Shown here one piece after another: positions 33,141 through 42,876 of a stretch of 64,000 nucleotides of DNA. The position numbers and the translations under genes are program-made. Source of the DNA: Actinoplanes xinjiangensis (lineage in GTDB: Bacteria > Actinomycetota > Actinomycetes > Mycobacteriales > Micromonosporaceae); the NCBI RefSeq assembly GCF_003148685.1, contig NZ_QGGR01000005.1:1-64000 (forward strand), in the 5' to 3' direction. Every line of letters begins with the position of its first letter. The stretch's first letter is position 1. The notes beneath the pieces were generated by a model. That model did not search any database. It worked only from the letters and a program-made list of their open reading frames with translations, and was not told the DNA's origin.

Positions 33141-34097
33141 GTGACCCCCACACAGTTGCGCGCCTATTCCGCCGTCGTCCGATGTGGCTCGGTGAAGCAG
33201 GCGGCCGCGCAACTCGAGGTGTCCGAGTCCGCGGTGTCGCTGCACATCGGACAGCTCCGCCGGGAACTCGGCGACCAGTTGTTCTCGCGGACGGCGAAGG
33301 GGCTGACGTTCACCCCCGGCGGGCTGCGTCTCGCCAGCCGGGCCACCGAACTGCTCGGACTGCAGGACATCACGGTGCTCGAGGTGAGCGCGGCCGGGCA
33401 GGGGCGCCGGCTGCTGCGGGTCGGGGCGTCGTCGCTGTTCGCCGAGCACGCCGCGCCGGGGCTCATCGAACTGTTCGCGAGCCGGGCCGCGGACCTGGAC
33501 GTCGAGTTGAGCGTGCGAAACCCGGGCTCGTTCGTCGAGGCGCTGATCGAGCGCAGTATCGACATCGCGATCGGGCCGGCGCCGGCGCTCCCCGATCCGG
33601 CGGTCCGGTGCCGGCCGGTCATGTATTACAAGGTCGTCGTCGTCGCCGGGCCGGACCATCCGCTCGCCGGGACCCAGCCGTCGCCGCGACAGTTGCGTGA
33701 CCAGACGTGGCTGCTCGGACCGTCGGCCGCCGCCGATCGGGGCGCCATCCCGACTCTGCTGCGGCGACTCGGGGTGCCCGACGACCGCCAGCAGATCTTC
33801 CAGAGCCACGCGGCCGCCATCGAGGAGGCCAAACGGGGACGCGGGGTGGCGGCGGCACTGTCCTTCACCGTCGCGCCGGAGATCCGCAAGGGACATCTGG
33901 TCTCCTTCTGCGAGCCGCACGCGGCACTGGAGGAGGTCTGGCACGCGCTGACCCTGGCCGAGACGGGGAAACCGTCGGCGGCCGCCGAACTGGGCCGGTT
34001 CGCGTCCACGCCGCGGGCCATCCAGGCGATGATGCGCGGCACGGGGGTCAATGTGGCCCGCTTCAAACCGTCGATCCACGTCACCCTCTGGAGCTGA
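33141..34097 (+). CDS. LysR-family transcriptional regulator
   Basis: 318 residues: N-terminal winged helix (about 3-62, TPTQLRAYSAVVRCGSVKQAA then VSESAVSLHIGQLRREL), long linker helix, and a substrate-binding domain (about 90-300). The GTG at 33141 fits the family start; no SD is visible, but TACATT lies about 7 nt upstream, compatible with a leaderless promoter. Divergent from the alpha/beta hydrolase gene, its most likely target. Confidence 0.85.
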   Translation: MTPTQLRAYSAVVRCGSVKQAAAQLEVSESAVSLHIGQLRRELGDQLFSRTAKGLTFTPGGLRLASRATELLGLQDITVLEVSAAGQGRRLLRVGASSLFAEHAAPGLIELFASRAADLDVELSVRNPGSFVEALIERSIDIAIGPAPALPDPAVRCRPVMYYKVVVVAGPDHPLAGTQPSPRQLRDQTWLLGPSAAADRGAIPTLLRRLGVPDDRQQIFQSHAAAIEEAKRGRGVAAALSFTVAPEIRKGHLVSFCEPHAALEEVWHALTLAETGKPSAAAELGRFASTPRAIQAMMRGTGVNVARFKPSIHVTLWS

Positions 34098-34151
34098 CGC
34101 CCGCCGCCGCGGCCCGGCCGTCCCTTCCGGAACAGGCGCTACGCTTCGGCG

Positions 34152-35603
34152 ATGCCGATATTCGTGGCCGTCGACCTCGGCGCCGAGACCGGCCGTGTGC
34201 TGCGCGGCACGTTCGACGGCGGCCGGCTGGAGGTCGGCGAGGTGCACCGGTTCGTCAACCGGCCGGTGGCACTGCCGCAGGGACTGCACTGGGACGTACT
34301 GGCACTGTTCGCGGACCTGTCGGCCGGGTTGACGGCCGCGCTGGCCGACCGGGGCGGCGACCGGGTGGCCGGGGTCGGCATCGACGCGTGGGGCAACGAC
34401 TTCGCCCTGCTGGACCGCGACGGCCGCCTGGTCGGCAACCCGTGGCACTACCGGGACCGGCGGACCGAGTCCAGCACCAGGCTGGTCGCGCGGCGCGTCG
34501 ACCCGGCCGTGCTGTACCGCACCACCGGCACCGCTCCCCTGTCGATCAACACGGCCAGTCAGCTGGTCGCGATGGAGGGCTCGGCACAACTGGACGTCGC
34601 CGAGCGGCTCGTCATGCTGCCCGACCTGTTCGGGTACTGGCTCAGTGGCCGGCTCGTCACCGAACAGACGATCGCGAGCACCAGCCAGCTGCTCGACGTC
34701 GGCACCCGCCGCTGGGCGGCCGGCGTCATCGAGGCGCTCGGGATCCCGGGCCGGCTGTTCGCGACCGACGTGGTCTCCCCCGGCACCCGGATCGGCTCGT
34801 TGCTGACGGACCGGCGGGTGCCGCTGTGGGCGGTCGCCGGCCACGACACCGCGTCCGCCGTGGCCGCGGTCCCGGCCGGGGCGCCCGGTTTCGGCTACAT
34901 CTCCTCCGGGACCTGGTCGCTCGTCGGTCTCGAGCTGCCGGAGCCGGTACTCACCGACGAGGCCCGGCTGGCGGGTTTCTCGAACGAGGCGGGAGTCGAC
35001 GGAACCGTCCGGTTCCTGCGCAACGGCACGGGTCTGTGGCTGCTCCAGCGATGCCGGGCGGCGTGGGGCGCGCTGCCCTACTCCGATCTGGTGGCCGCGG
35101 CGGGCACCGCACCGGCGTTCCGCTCACTCGTCGACCCGGACGCGCCGTGTCTCGTCGCGCCGGACGACATGCCGGGCCGGCTGGCCGAGCTGTGCCGGGC
35201 GAGTGCCCAGCCGGTCCCGGCCGGCCGGGCCGAGCTGGTCCGCTGCGTACTGGACAGTCTCGCCTGCAAGCACCGGTGGACCCTGGAGCGGGCCGAGGAA
35301 CTCGCGGGCGTCCGTGCCGAGGTGGTGCACATCGTGGGCGGCGGGGCGGCCAACCCGCTGCTGTGTCAGCTGACCGCCGACCTGACCGGCCGGCCGGTGC
35401 TCGCCGGTCCGGTGGAGGCGACCGCTGTCGGCAATCTGCTGGTCCAGGCCCGGGCCGCTGGGGAGCTGTCCTCACTGGCCGAGATACGGCAGGTGGTACG
35501 GGCCTCGATGCCACCGCGACACTTCGAGCCGCGACCGTCGGATGCCGTCGAGGAGGCGTACGCCCGCTTCCGCACCCTGGTCGACACCGGTGACATGATC
35601 TGA
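34152..35603 (+). CDS. FGGY-family carbohydrate kinase, rhamnulokinase-like
   Basis: 483 residues, the length of RhaB. The N-terminal ATPase-fold motif FVAVDLGAETGRV and the stretch YISSGTWSLVGLELPEPVLT, followed by GFSNEAGVDGTVRFLRNGTG, are characteristic of rhamnulokinases. HIVGGGAANPLLCQLTADL is the C-terminal nucleotide-binding site. It would phosphorylate a ketose such as L-rhamnulose. No rhamnose isomerase or aldolase gene is in the window, so the sugar could be different. First of a plus-strand run with a DeoR regulator and an ABC importer. Confidence 0.85.
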   Translation: MPIFVAVDLGAETGRVLRGTFDGGRLEVGEVHRFVNRPVALPQGLHWDVLALFADLSAGLTAALADRGGDRVAGVGIDAWGNDFALLDRDGRLVGNPWHYRDRRTESSTRLVARRVDPAVLYRTTGTAPLSINTASQLVAMEGSAQLDVAERLVMLPDLFGYWLSGRLVTEQTIASTSQLLDVGTRRWAAGVIEALGIPGRLFATDVVSPGTRIGSLLTDRRVPLWAVAGHDTASAVAAVPAGAPGFGYISSGTWSLVGLELPEPVLTDEARLAGFSNEAGVDGTVRFLRNGTGLWLLQRCRAAWGALPYSDLVAAAGTAPAFRSLVDPDAPCLVAPDDMPGRLAELCRASAQPVPAGRAELVRCVLDSLACKHRWTLERAEELAGVRAEVVHIVGGGAANPLLCQLTADLTGRPVLAGPVEATAVGNLLVQARAAGELSSLAEIRQVVRASMPPRHFEPRPSDAVEEAYARFRTLVDTGDMI

Positions 35604-35641
35604 CATATTCTGCATCGACCACGTAGGGCAGGGGGTTCCCG

Positions 35642-36433
35642 GTGCTGATCGCCGAGCGGCGTCAACGGCTGCTGGCGGCCGTCCACGACCGGGGCTACGC
35701 GTCCTTCCGGGAACTCGCGGTGGTCCTCGGCATCTCCGAGTCCACGGTGCGCCGGGACCTGCGCTCGATGGTGGCCGACGGCCTGCTCACGCCGACGCGC
35801 GGCGGTGTCGGCCCGGCGACGCCCCGGCACCGGGATCCGGTCACGCCCGCCGAGCCCTCCGCGATGCGCACCGAGGACACGCAGGGGGATCCGGTGCGCG
35901 CCGAACGTGAGGCCATCGCGGCACACGCCGCCGGACTGGTCCAGCCGGGCAGTGCGGTGCTGCTCGGGCCGGGCCGCACCACCACGGCCCTGGCCCGCCG
36001 GCTCGCTGGCATCAGCCACCTGACGGTGGTGACCAACTCGATCCCGGTCACCCGGGAGCTCATCGGCTCACCACAGATCGACGTCGTGCTGACCGGCGGA
36101 GCGCTGCGCCGGTCGATCGGTGCGGTGGTGGGCCCGATCACCGAGCAGGTCCTCCAAGGGCTGCGGGGCGCGCAGGTCTTCCTCTCCGGCGAGGGCGTCA
36201 CCGGAGAGCGCGGCCTGACCACCCCCAACGTCTTCGCGGCCGCGACCGACCAGGCACTGATGGCGGCCGGCCGGCAGGTCGTCGTGCTGGCCGACCACAC
36301 CAAGCTCGGCCACGACACGATGTGCCAGACGGTGCCGAGCGATCGTATCGACGTGCTGGTCACCGATGACGCGGCGAACCCGGACGTGGTGCGCGGGCTG
36401 CGCGCGGAGGGTATCGACGTGCAGATCGCCTGA
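35642..36433 (+). CDS. DeoR-family transcriptional regulator
   Basis: 263 residues: a DeoR-type HTH (about 5-58, RQRLLAAVHDRGYASFRELA then SESTVRRDLRSM) and a sugar-phosphate-binding domain (about 90-255, PGSAVLLGPGRTTTALARRL, VLTGGALRR). The usual DeoR effector is a phosphorylated sugar, which the upstream kinase would supply. GTG start with a G-rich SD upstream. 183 bp separate it from the transport genes; a palindrome there is a candidate operator. Confidence 0.88.
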   Translation: MLIAERRQRLLAAVHDRGYASFRELAVVLGISESTVRRDLRSMVADGLLTPTRGGVGPATPRHRDPVTPAEPSAMRTEDTQGDPVRAEREAIAAHAAGLVQPGSAVLLGPGRTTTALARRLAGISHLTVVTNSIPVTRELIGSPQIDVVLTGGALRRSIGAVVGPITEQVLQGLRGAQVFLSGEGVTGERGLTTPNVFAAATDQALMAAGRQVVVLADHTKLGHDTMCQTVPSDRIDVLVTDDAANPDVVRGLRAEGIDVQIA

Positions 36434-36484
36434 CGGCGCTGCATCGTCAACTTTTACCATCTCCGGTCAATCCGACCTCGATCG

Positions 36485-36515
36485 TTGACACGACTTGCCA
36501 CGACGTGGCTACGAT
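36485..36515 (+). promoter_or_regulatory. Promoter with operator palindrome for the sugar importer
   Basis: TTGACA (36485-36490) and TACGAT (36510-36515) are 19 bp apart. The spacer holds a 13-bp palindrome, GCCAC-GAC-GTGGC (36497-36509), where a repressor would block transcription. A GTCAAC...GTTGAC inverted pair lies further upstream. Confidence 0.5.
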
Positions 36516-36616
36516 CTGCCAACCTCAGGTCAAAGCCTTTCAATTTCTGGCACCTACGCGCCTCGTCCGGCGCGCGGCGCCGTCATCCGTCATGCCCTCA
36601 TGAAGGGACGCCCGTG

Positions 36617-37693
36617 ATGCCCCACCCCACACAGTTCGCCCGCGGCGCCGCGGCCGGTGCCACGCTCGCCGCCCTGGTGCTCTCCGCCGGCTGCACCAGG
36701 TCCGCCGGCACCGGCGCCCCGGCCCCGAACGGCTCGGCGGCACAGCAGGTCCAGGCCACCTCGGGAACCACCAGATGCACGCCGGAGCTCTACAACGGCG
36801 GCGTACCGAAGCTGGATCTGAAGACCGCCACCGTCGGTTTCGCCCAGTCGGAGAAGGAGGCCAACCCGTTCCGGATCACCGAGACGCAGTCCATCAAGGA
36901 TGAGGCGGCCAAGCGCGGGATCAAGCTCATCACCACCAACGCCCAGTCCGACCTCAACAAAGAGATCGCCGACATCCAGGGCATGATCGCGCAGGGGGCC
37001 CAGGCGCTGATCATCTCGCCGCTCAACTCCGAAGGTCTCGACCCCGCGCTCAAGGCCGCCCAGGACGCCAAGGTGCCGGTGATGACCATCGACCGGCTGC
37101 TCACCACGAAGACACCCTGCACCGACTACCTGGGCTGGATCGGCTCCGACTTCGTCGTCCAGGGCGAGCGCGCCGCCGACGCGATGATCAAGGCGACCGG
37201 CGACCAGGGTGAGGTCGCGATCCTGCTCGGCGCGTCCGGGGTCAACGTGACGGTCGATCGCACCAAGGGCTTCAAGGACCAGCTGGCCGCCAAGGGCTCC
37301 AAGCTGAAGGTCGTCGCGGAACAGACCGGCGACTTCACCCGGGAGAAGGGCCAGAAGGTCACCGAACAGCTCATCTCCGCCAATCCCGGGATCTCCGCGA
37401 TCTACGCGGAGAACGACGAGATGGCGCTCGGCGCGGTCGCGGCCCTCAAGGGCGCCGACAAGAAGCCGGGCGACATCAAGATCATCACCATCGACGGTAC
37501 GAAGGGTGCCGTCCAGGGCGTCCTCGACGGCTGGATCGCCGGCGTGATCGAGTCCAACCCACGTTTCGGCCCGCTCGCCTTCCAGGCGCTCGAGGACTTC
37601 TACAGCGGTACGGGTGTCGTCGAGAAGACCATCATCGCCGACAAGGAGTACACCCCGGAGAACGCCGCGGCCGAACTCTCCAACGCCTACTGA
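36617..37693 (+). CDS. Sugar ABC transporter substrate-binding lipoprotein, YtfQ-like
   Basis: 358 residues with a lipobox (VLSAGC, Cys26) and a type-I periplasmic-binding fold. Motifs shared with E. coli YtfQ, the galactofuranose-binding protein, include VGFAQSEKEANPFR at the N-lobe, DRTKGFKDQL, and QTGDFTREKGQKV. The ATG has GAAGGGA about 10 nt upstream; a GTG one codon earlier is possible. The gene order (binding protein, two-domain ATPase, two permeases) is that of ytfQRT-yjfF. Confidence 0.88.
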   Translation: MPHPTQFARGAAAGATLAALVLSAGCTRSAGTGAPAPNGSAAQQVQATSGTTRCTPELYNGGVPKLDLKTATVGFAQSEKEANPFRITETQSIKDEAAKRGIKLITTNAQSDLNKEIADIQGMIAQGAQALIISPLNSEGLDPALKAAQDAKVPVMTIDRLLTTKTPCTDYLGWIGSDFVVQGERAADAMIKATGDQGEVAILLGASGVNVTVDRTKGFKDQLAAKGSKLKVVAEQTGDFTREKGQKVTEQLISANPGISAIYAENDEMALGAVAALKGADKKPGDIKIITIDGTKGAVQGVLDGWIAGVIESNPRFGPLAFQALEDFYSGTGVVEKTIIADKEYTPENAAAELSNAY

Positions 37694-37702
37694 CCGCGGA
37701 CG

Positions 37703-39232
37703 ATGAGCATCCCCGCCCTCGACGTACGCACGGTGAGCAAGCACTTCGCCGGTGTCCGCGCCCTGACCGACGTCTCCCTCGAACTGTTCCCCGGCGAGGT
37801 GCACGCGCTGGTCGGTGAGAACGGCGCGGGCAAGTCCACCCTCATCAAGGTCATCACCGGGGTGTACCGGCCGGACGACGGCGAGATGCACTATCTCGGC
37901 GAGCCGGCGGCCTTCGCGCACCCCCGGGACGCGCAGACCGCCGGCGTCAGCACCATCTACCAGGAGATCAACCTGGTACCGATGCGCAGCGTCGCGGCCA
38001 ACCTGTACCTGGGCCGGGAACCCGTCAACCGGTTCGGCCTCATCGACTTCCGCCGCATGCACCGCGAGGCGGGAGAGCTCCTGGCGGGCTACGGGATCAC
38101 CGTCGACGTACGGCGCCGGCTGGGTGAACTCGGTCTCGGCGTGCAGCAGATGATCGCCGTCGCCCGGGCGCTGTCCACCGAGGCCCGGGTGGTCATCATG
38201 GACGAGCCGACCTCGTCGCTGGAGCCCCGCGAGGTGGATCTGCTGCTCGACGTGGTGGCGCTGCTGCGCCGCCGGCAGATCGCGGTGCTCTACGTGACCC
38301 ACAAGCTCGACGAGGTGTTCCGGATCTGTGACCGGGTGACCGTGCTGCGCGACGGGCGCGTGGCCCACACCGGGCCGGTCACCGGAACCTCCCGGCTGCG
38401 GCTGGTCGCCACCATGCTGGGCCGCGACATCGACCAGATCCGCCGGCACGGGGCCACCACCTTCGGCGACCACCGGCCGGCGGCCACCGGCACGCCGGTA
38501 CTGCGCGCCGAAGGCCTCACCCGGCGGCCGCTGCTCGACGGCGTCAGCGTGGAGGTGCACGCCGGCGAGGTCGTCGGACTGGCCGGGCTGCTGGGCTCCG
38601 GTCGTACCGAGACCGCCAAGGCCGTCTTCGGCGCCGACCGCCTGGACGAGGGCGCCGTCACCGTCGACGGCGGGTCCGCCCGGCGCTGGAACCCGGCCGC
38701 CGCCATCCGCAGCGGGATCGGGATGGTGCCCGAGGACCGCAAGGCCGAGGGGATCGTCGGCGACCTCAGCGTCCGCGACAACATCGTGCTGGCCGCGCTA
38801 CCGAGACTCACCACCGCCGGGTTCCTCTCCCGGCGCCGGGAGGACGCGATCGTGGACACGTTCGTCCGCCGGTTGCGCATCAAGATCACCGGCCCCGGTC
38901 AGCGGGTCCGCGAACTGTCCGGCGGCAACCAGCAGAAGGTCCTGCTCGCCCGGATGCTCTGCCTGCATCCCCGGGTGCTCATCCTGGACGAGCCGACCCG
39001 CGGCATCGATGTCGGGGCCAAGGCCGAGATCCAGGCCCTGATCAGTGAACTCGCCACGCTCGGTCTCGGCGTGCTGCTCATCTCCTCCGAACTCGAGGAG
39101 GTCGTCGAGGGCGCCGGCCGGGTGCTCGTGCTGCGCGACGGTGCCCTCGTCGCCGTCCTGCACGACGACGAGGTCAGCGAAGCCCGCATCATGCGCGAGA
39201 TCGCCCAGGCGTCCGAGGGAGGCACCGCATGA
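37703..39232 (+). CDS. Sugar ABC transporter ATP-binding protein with two cassettes, YtfR/MglA-like
   Basis: 509 residues with two ABC domains. The first (about 5-245) has a full Walker A (GENGAGKST, 38-46), Walker B (VVIMDEPTSSL) and LGLGVQQMI at the signature position. The second (about 255-500) has a degenerate Walker A (GLLGSGRTET) but a proper LSGGNQQKV signature and LILDEPTRGIDVG. This asymmetry is normal in the MglA/RbsA/YtfR group. Confidence 0.92.
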   Translation: MSIPALDVRTVSKHFAGVRALTDVSLELFPGEVHALVGENGAGKSTLIKVITGVYRPDDGEMHYLGEPAAFAHPRDAQTAGVSTIYQEINLVPMRSVAANLYLGREPVNRFGLIDFRRMHREAGELLAGYGITVDVRRRLGELGLGVQQMIAVARALSTEARVVIMDEPTSSLEPREVDLLLDVVALLRRRQIAVLYVTHKLDEVFRICDRVTVLRDGRVAHTGPVTGTSRLRLVATMLGRDIDQIRRHGATTFGDHRPAATGTPVLRAEGLTRRPLLDGVSVEVHAGEVVGLAGLLGSGRTETAKAVFGADRLDEGAVTVDGGSARRWNPAAAIRSGIGMVPEDRKAEGIVGDLSVRDNIVLAALPRLTTAGFLSRRREDAIVDTFVRRLRIKITGPGQRVRELSGGNQQKVLLARMLCLHPRVLILDEPTRGIDVGAKAEIQALISELATLGLGVLLISSELEEVVEGAGRVLVLRDGALVAVLHDDEVSEARIMREIAQASEGGTA

Positions 39233-40179
39233 CGGGCACCCGTACCGCCCGGCCCGACGTCCTCACCGTCCTCCGGGGCGGCGGCGTGTATCCGGCGATC
39301 CTCCTGCTCCTGCTCTTCAACGTCGCCTTCACACCGAACTTCGCCACCCTGACCAACCTTCGGCTGCAACTGGTGCAGGTCGCGCCGGTGGCGATCGTCG
39401 CCATCGGCATGGCCCTGGTCATCGGCACCGAGGGCATCGATCTGTCGGTCGGTTCCACGATGGCGCTCAGTGCCGCGCTGCTGCCGCTGTACCTCGGCTA
39501 CGGGGTGTGGCCCGCCGTCGTCGTCGCCCTGCTGGCCGGTGCCGCCGTCGGGATCGTCAACGGATCACTCGTCGCGTTCGGCCACATGCAACCCATCATC
39601 GCGACCCTGGGCACCCTGGTCGCCTGCCGCGGGCTGGCCCTGGTGCTCGCCGACGGCCGGCTGGCCGAGATGTTCGACCCGGTTCTCGGCACGCTCGGCA
39701 ACGACTCGGTCCTGGGAGTCCCGATCAGCGTGCTGCTGGTGCTCGTGGTGACCGGCGCGGCCGTCGTCGCGGTACGCCGGGCCGCGTTCGGGCGGCGCCT
39801 GCTGGCCGTCGGCGGCAACCGGGCCGCGGCCACCCTCGCCGGCCTGCCGGTCAACCGCACCCTGGTCACGGTGTACGTCGTCAGCGGAGTACTGGCCGCC
39901 GCCGCCGGCGTGCTCAGCACCGCACGGCAGGGGGCCGCCGACCCCTCGTCCGCCGGACTGCTCATCGAACTCAGCGCGATCACCGCCGTCGTCGTCGGCG
40001 GCACGCCCCTGTCCGGCGGCCGGATCCGCATCCTCGGCACGCTGATGGGAGCCCTGCTGATGCAACTGATCATCGCGACCGTGATCCAGCACGACCTGCC
40101 CGACTCGACGGCGCGCATGCTGCAGGCCGGCATCATCGTCGCGGCCGTCTACGTGCAGCGCGGACGGAGCCGGGCATGA
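39229..40179 (+). CDS. Sugar ABC transporter permease, YtfT-like
   Basis: 316 residues with about nine membrane helices and the family motif GIDLSVGSTMALSAALLPLY. It starts inside the ATPase stop codon (ATGA) and ends inside the next permease start, so the transporter is translated as a coupled series. Confidence 0.9.
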   Translation: MTGTRTARPDVLTVLRGGGVYPAILLLLLFNVAFTPNFATLTNLRLQLVQVAPVAIVAIGMALVIGTEGIDLSVGSTMALSAALLPLYLGYGVWPAVVVALLAGAAVGIVNGSLVAFGHMQPIIATLGTLVACRGLALVLADGRLAEMFDPVLGTLGNDSVLGVPISVLLVLVVTGAAVVAVRRAAFGRRLLAVGGNRAAATLAGLPVNRTLVTVYVVSGVLAAAAGVLSTARQGAADPSSAGLLIELSAITAVVVGGTPLSGGRIRILGTLMGALLMQLIIATVIQHDLPDSTARMLQAGIIVAAVYVQRGRSRA

Positions 40180-41174
40180 CCGCCGTCGAGACCACCGCGG
40201 CCACCACCGGCCACCGGACCGTCACCGGCCGGCTGTGGTGGCGCCCCGACCGGGCCGGTACGCCGATCGTGCTCGCGCTGGTGCTGATTGTTGGTTCGCT
40301 GGTCTTCGGGGACAGCTTCGCCAGTGGTCGCAACCTGGGCAACATAGCCCTGGACAGCTCGTACCTCCTGCTGATCGCGACGGGCATGACCTTCGTCGTC
40401 CTCAGTGGCGGCATCGACCTGTCGGTCGGATCGCTGCTCGCGCTCAGCGGTGTGCTGACCGCCTACGGCGCGCAGTGGGGCACCCTCACCGCCGTACTGC
40501 TCCCGCTCGCCGTCTGCGGGGTCATCGGGCTCGTCAACGGGCTGCTGATCGGGACGGCCGGGATCGCGCCGTTCATCGTCACGCTCGCCAGTCTGCTCTT
40601 CGCCCGCGGTCTGGCCTTCGCCGTCGCCGACGAGGGCAACAAGGTCCACCTCATCCCGGCCGACCTGGCCCTGACCCGGCTCGGCCAGGCCCGCTGGCTG
40701 GGCCTCAGCGCACCGGTCTGGTTCGCGCTGGTCGTCTTCGCCGCCGCCGTCGTGGTGCTCAACCGGACCCGGTTCGGGCAGTCCACGTTCGCCGTCGGGG
40801 ACAACCTGGAGGCAGCCGGGCTGATGGGCCTGCCGACGGCTCGGGTCAGGGTGCTCGTCTACGTGGTGAGCGCGCTGCTCACCGGCATCGCCGGGGTGCT
40901 GGTGGCCGCACAGACCCAGTCCGGCCTGCCGACCATCGGCGAGGGCCGTGAACTGGAGGCGATCGCCGCTGTGGTGATCGGCGGAACCCTGCTCACCGGC
41001 GGCGCCGGCTCGCTGGCCGGGACCCTGGCCGGGGTTCTGCTGCTCAAGGTCATCCAGAACCTGATCAACCAGGTCGGCACCCTCACCTCGTACTACCAGC
41101 AGGTCGTCAGCGGCACGTTCCTGATCGTCGTGGTGCTGATCCAATCCCGACTCACCCGCCGGAGGATGCGATGA
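40176..41174 (+). CDS. Sugar ABC transporter permease, YjfF-like
   Basis: 332 residues, eight to ten membrane helices, motif GGIDLSVGSLLALSGVLTAY. Two different permeases after a double-domain ATPase are characteristic of the YtfQRT-YjfF galactofuranose-type importer rather than the ribose type with one permease. Overlaps both neighbours by 4 bases. Confidence 0.9.
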   Translation: MTAVETTAATTGHRTVTGRLWWRPDRAGTPIVLALVLIVGSLVFGDSFASGRNLGNIALDSSYLLLIATGMTFVVLSGGIDLSVGSLLALSGVLTAYGAQWGTLTAVLLPLAVCGVIGLVNGLLIGTAGIAPFIVTLASLLFARGLAFAVADEGNKVHLIPADLALTRLGQARWLGLSAPVWFALVVFAAAVVVLNRTRFGQSTFAVGDNLEAAGLMGLPTARVRVLVYVVSALLTGIAGVLVAAQTQSGLPTIGEGRELEAIAAVVIGGTLLTGGAGSLAGTLAGVLLLKVIQNLINQVGTLTSYYQQVVSGTFLIVVVLIQSRLTRRRMR

Positions 41175-42214
41175 ACATCGCGGCACGGTACGCACCGGGG
41201 GTCACCCGCCCCGCCGGGTCCCCGGACACCGAGCCGGTGCGGGTCGCCGTGGTCGGCACCGGCGACTGGTGGGGCCGGCACCACGCGGAGTTGTTCGCCG
41301 GACGGCCGGACACCACCCTGGTCGCCGTCGTCGGCCGGAACCCGGCCCGCACCGCGGCACGGGCCGCCGAGTTCGGCACCGTCGCCTACGTCGACGTCGA
41401 CGAGATGCTCGACCGGGCGCGGCCCGACCTGGTCACCGTCTGCCTGCCGAACGAGGGCCACTACGAGCCGACGCTGCGGCTGATCCGTGCCGGGGTGCCC
41501 CTGCTACTGGAGAAACCGCTGGTCTTCGCGCTGGATGAGGCCGACACCCTGGTCGCCGAGGCGGCTCGCCGGGACCTGTTCGTCGGGATCAACTTCAACC
41601 ACCGGTACGCCAGACCCGTCCGCCTGGCCGCCGCCGCCATCGCCCGCGGAGACCTCGGCCGGCTGGCCTTCGCCACCTGGCGCTTCGGCGGCGAGCCCGG
41701 CACCAGCCTCCATCCGCACGCGAACCTCATCGAAACCCAGTGCCACGGGCTGGACATGCTGGAACACCTGTGCGGCCCGATCGAGTCGGTGGTGGCGCAG
41801 TTGGCCGACCCGGGCGGGCACGGCTGGTCGACCCTCGTGGTGGCGGCCCGGTTCGGCAACGGCGCGGTGGGCAGCCTGGTCGGCTCCTACGACTCCTCCT
41901 ACGCCTACCAGGACACCCACCGGGTGGAGCTGAACGGCACCGACGGGCGGATCCAGATCGACGACACCGTCCGCCGGTACAGCTTTCAGCGTGCCTCGGA
42001 CGAGACCGCCCAGGTCTGGCAGGCCGGATATTTCAACGACACCGACCGCAGCTTCCACGCCACCTTCGACCGCCACGTCGACGATCTGCTCGCCGCGCTG
42101 CGGGCCGGGGATCCGCCACCGGTCCCGATCGGTGCCGGCCGCCGGGCGCTGCTGCTCGCCGACGCCGTCATCACCTCGCACGAGACCGGGCGGCGGGTCT
42201 CCACGGTGGAATGA
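41171..42214 (+). CDS. Gfo/Idh/MocA-family sugar dehydrogenase
   Basis: 347 residues: an N-terminal Rossmann fold (VAVVGTGDWWGRHHAEL, then VLTV-like strands and the family motif LLLEKPLVF around residue 115) and a C-terminal alpha/beta sandwich. It would oxidise or reduce the imported sugar using NAD(P). Its start overlaps the permease stop, so it belongs to the import operon. The family Lys in EKP is present; the substrate cannot be inferred. Confidence 0.88.
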   Translation: MNIAARYAPGVTRPAGSPDTEPVRVAVVGTGDWWGRHHAELFAGRPDTTLVAVVGRNPARTAARAAEFGTVAYVDVDEMLDRARPDLVTVCLPNEGHYEPTLRLIRAGVPLLLEKPLVFALDEADTLVAEAARRDLFVGINFNHRYARPVRLAAAAIARGDLGRLAFATWRFGGEPGTSLHPHANLIETQCHGLDMLEHLCGPIESVVAQLADPGGHGWSTLVVAARFGNGAVGSLVGSYDSSYAYQDTHRVELNGTDGRIQIDDTVRRYSFQRASDETAQVWQAGYFNDTDRSFHATFDRHVDDLLAALRAGDPPPVPIGAGRRALLLADAVITSHETGRRVSTVE

Positions 42215-42226
42215 CGGACCGGCTCC

Positions 42227-42856
42227 TCACACGGGAGGGTCCTGCCGCGGCAACCAGCGCCAGCTGAGCTCGGCCCAGGAGGGTGCCGGTCCGGGCAGGG
42301 CCATGCCGGCACGCAGCCCGTCGAGCAGCATCGCCAGATAGCGGCGGCGCAGCGATGTGGTGCGGACCGGGTCGGGCACGCGCACCGCCGCGCACATCTC
42401 CAGCAGCATCGTCAGATCGGCGGGGACGGCCTCGGCGCGCATCTGTGGTCGGGCCCGCTCGAAGAGAGCGGTGGCCAGCGCGTCGGCCCGGACCGCGTCG
42501 GCGCTCATCTCCTCGGTGGGGGTGAACGTGCCGGCCAGGTGCACCGTCAGCGAGTGCACGTCGGCCTCGACGACCCCGTGCACGAACGCTTCGAAGGCGG
42601 CCCAGTCGTCAGCGGTGGCGGCGGCGCGCTCGGCCTGGTCGATGAAGGTCAGCAGGCCGTCGTGGCAGAGCCTGCGGAGCAGGTCCTCCTTGCCGGCATA
42701 ACGCCGGTAGAGGGCGCTGATGCCGACACCGGCACGCTCGGCGACGGCGGCGACGGGCGCACGCTTGTCGGCCAGGAAGACCTCTTTCGCCGCCGCCAGG
42801 ATCGTCACGTCGTTGCGTGCCGCCTGGCGGCTCCGGCCGGACGTCGGATTCGCCAT
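42227..42856 (-). CDS. TetR-family transcriptional regulator
   Basis: 209 residues with an N-terminal TetR HTH (about 15-60: TILAAAKEVFLADKRAPVAA then GISALYRRYAGKEDLL) and an all-helical ligand domain. Start chosen at 42856; TATGCT (42864-42869, minus) lies 7 nt upstream, so the message may be leaderless. An ATG at 42868 inside that box is less likely. Divergent from the epoxide-hydrolase-like gene and flanked by two inverted operators. Confidence 0.85.
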   Translation of the reverse strand: MANPTSGRSRQAARNDVTILAAAKEVFLADKRAPVAAVAERAGVGISALYRRYAGKEDLLRRLCHDGLLTFIDQAERAAATADDWAAFEAFVHGVVEADVHSLTVHLAGTFTPTEEMSADAVRADALATALFERARPQMRAEAVPADLTMLLEMCAAVRVPDPVRTTSLRRRYLAMLLDGLRAGMALPGPAPSWAELSWRWLPRQDPPV

Positions 42857-42876
42857 GCCACTCAGCATAGCGGAGC

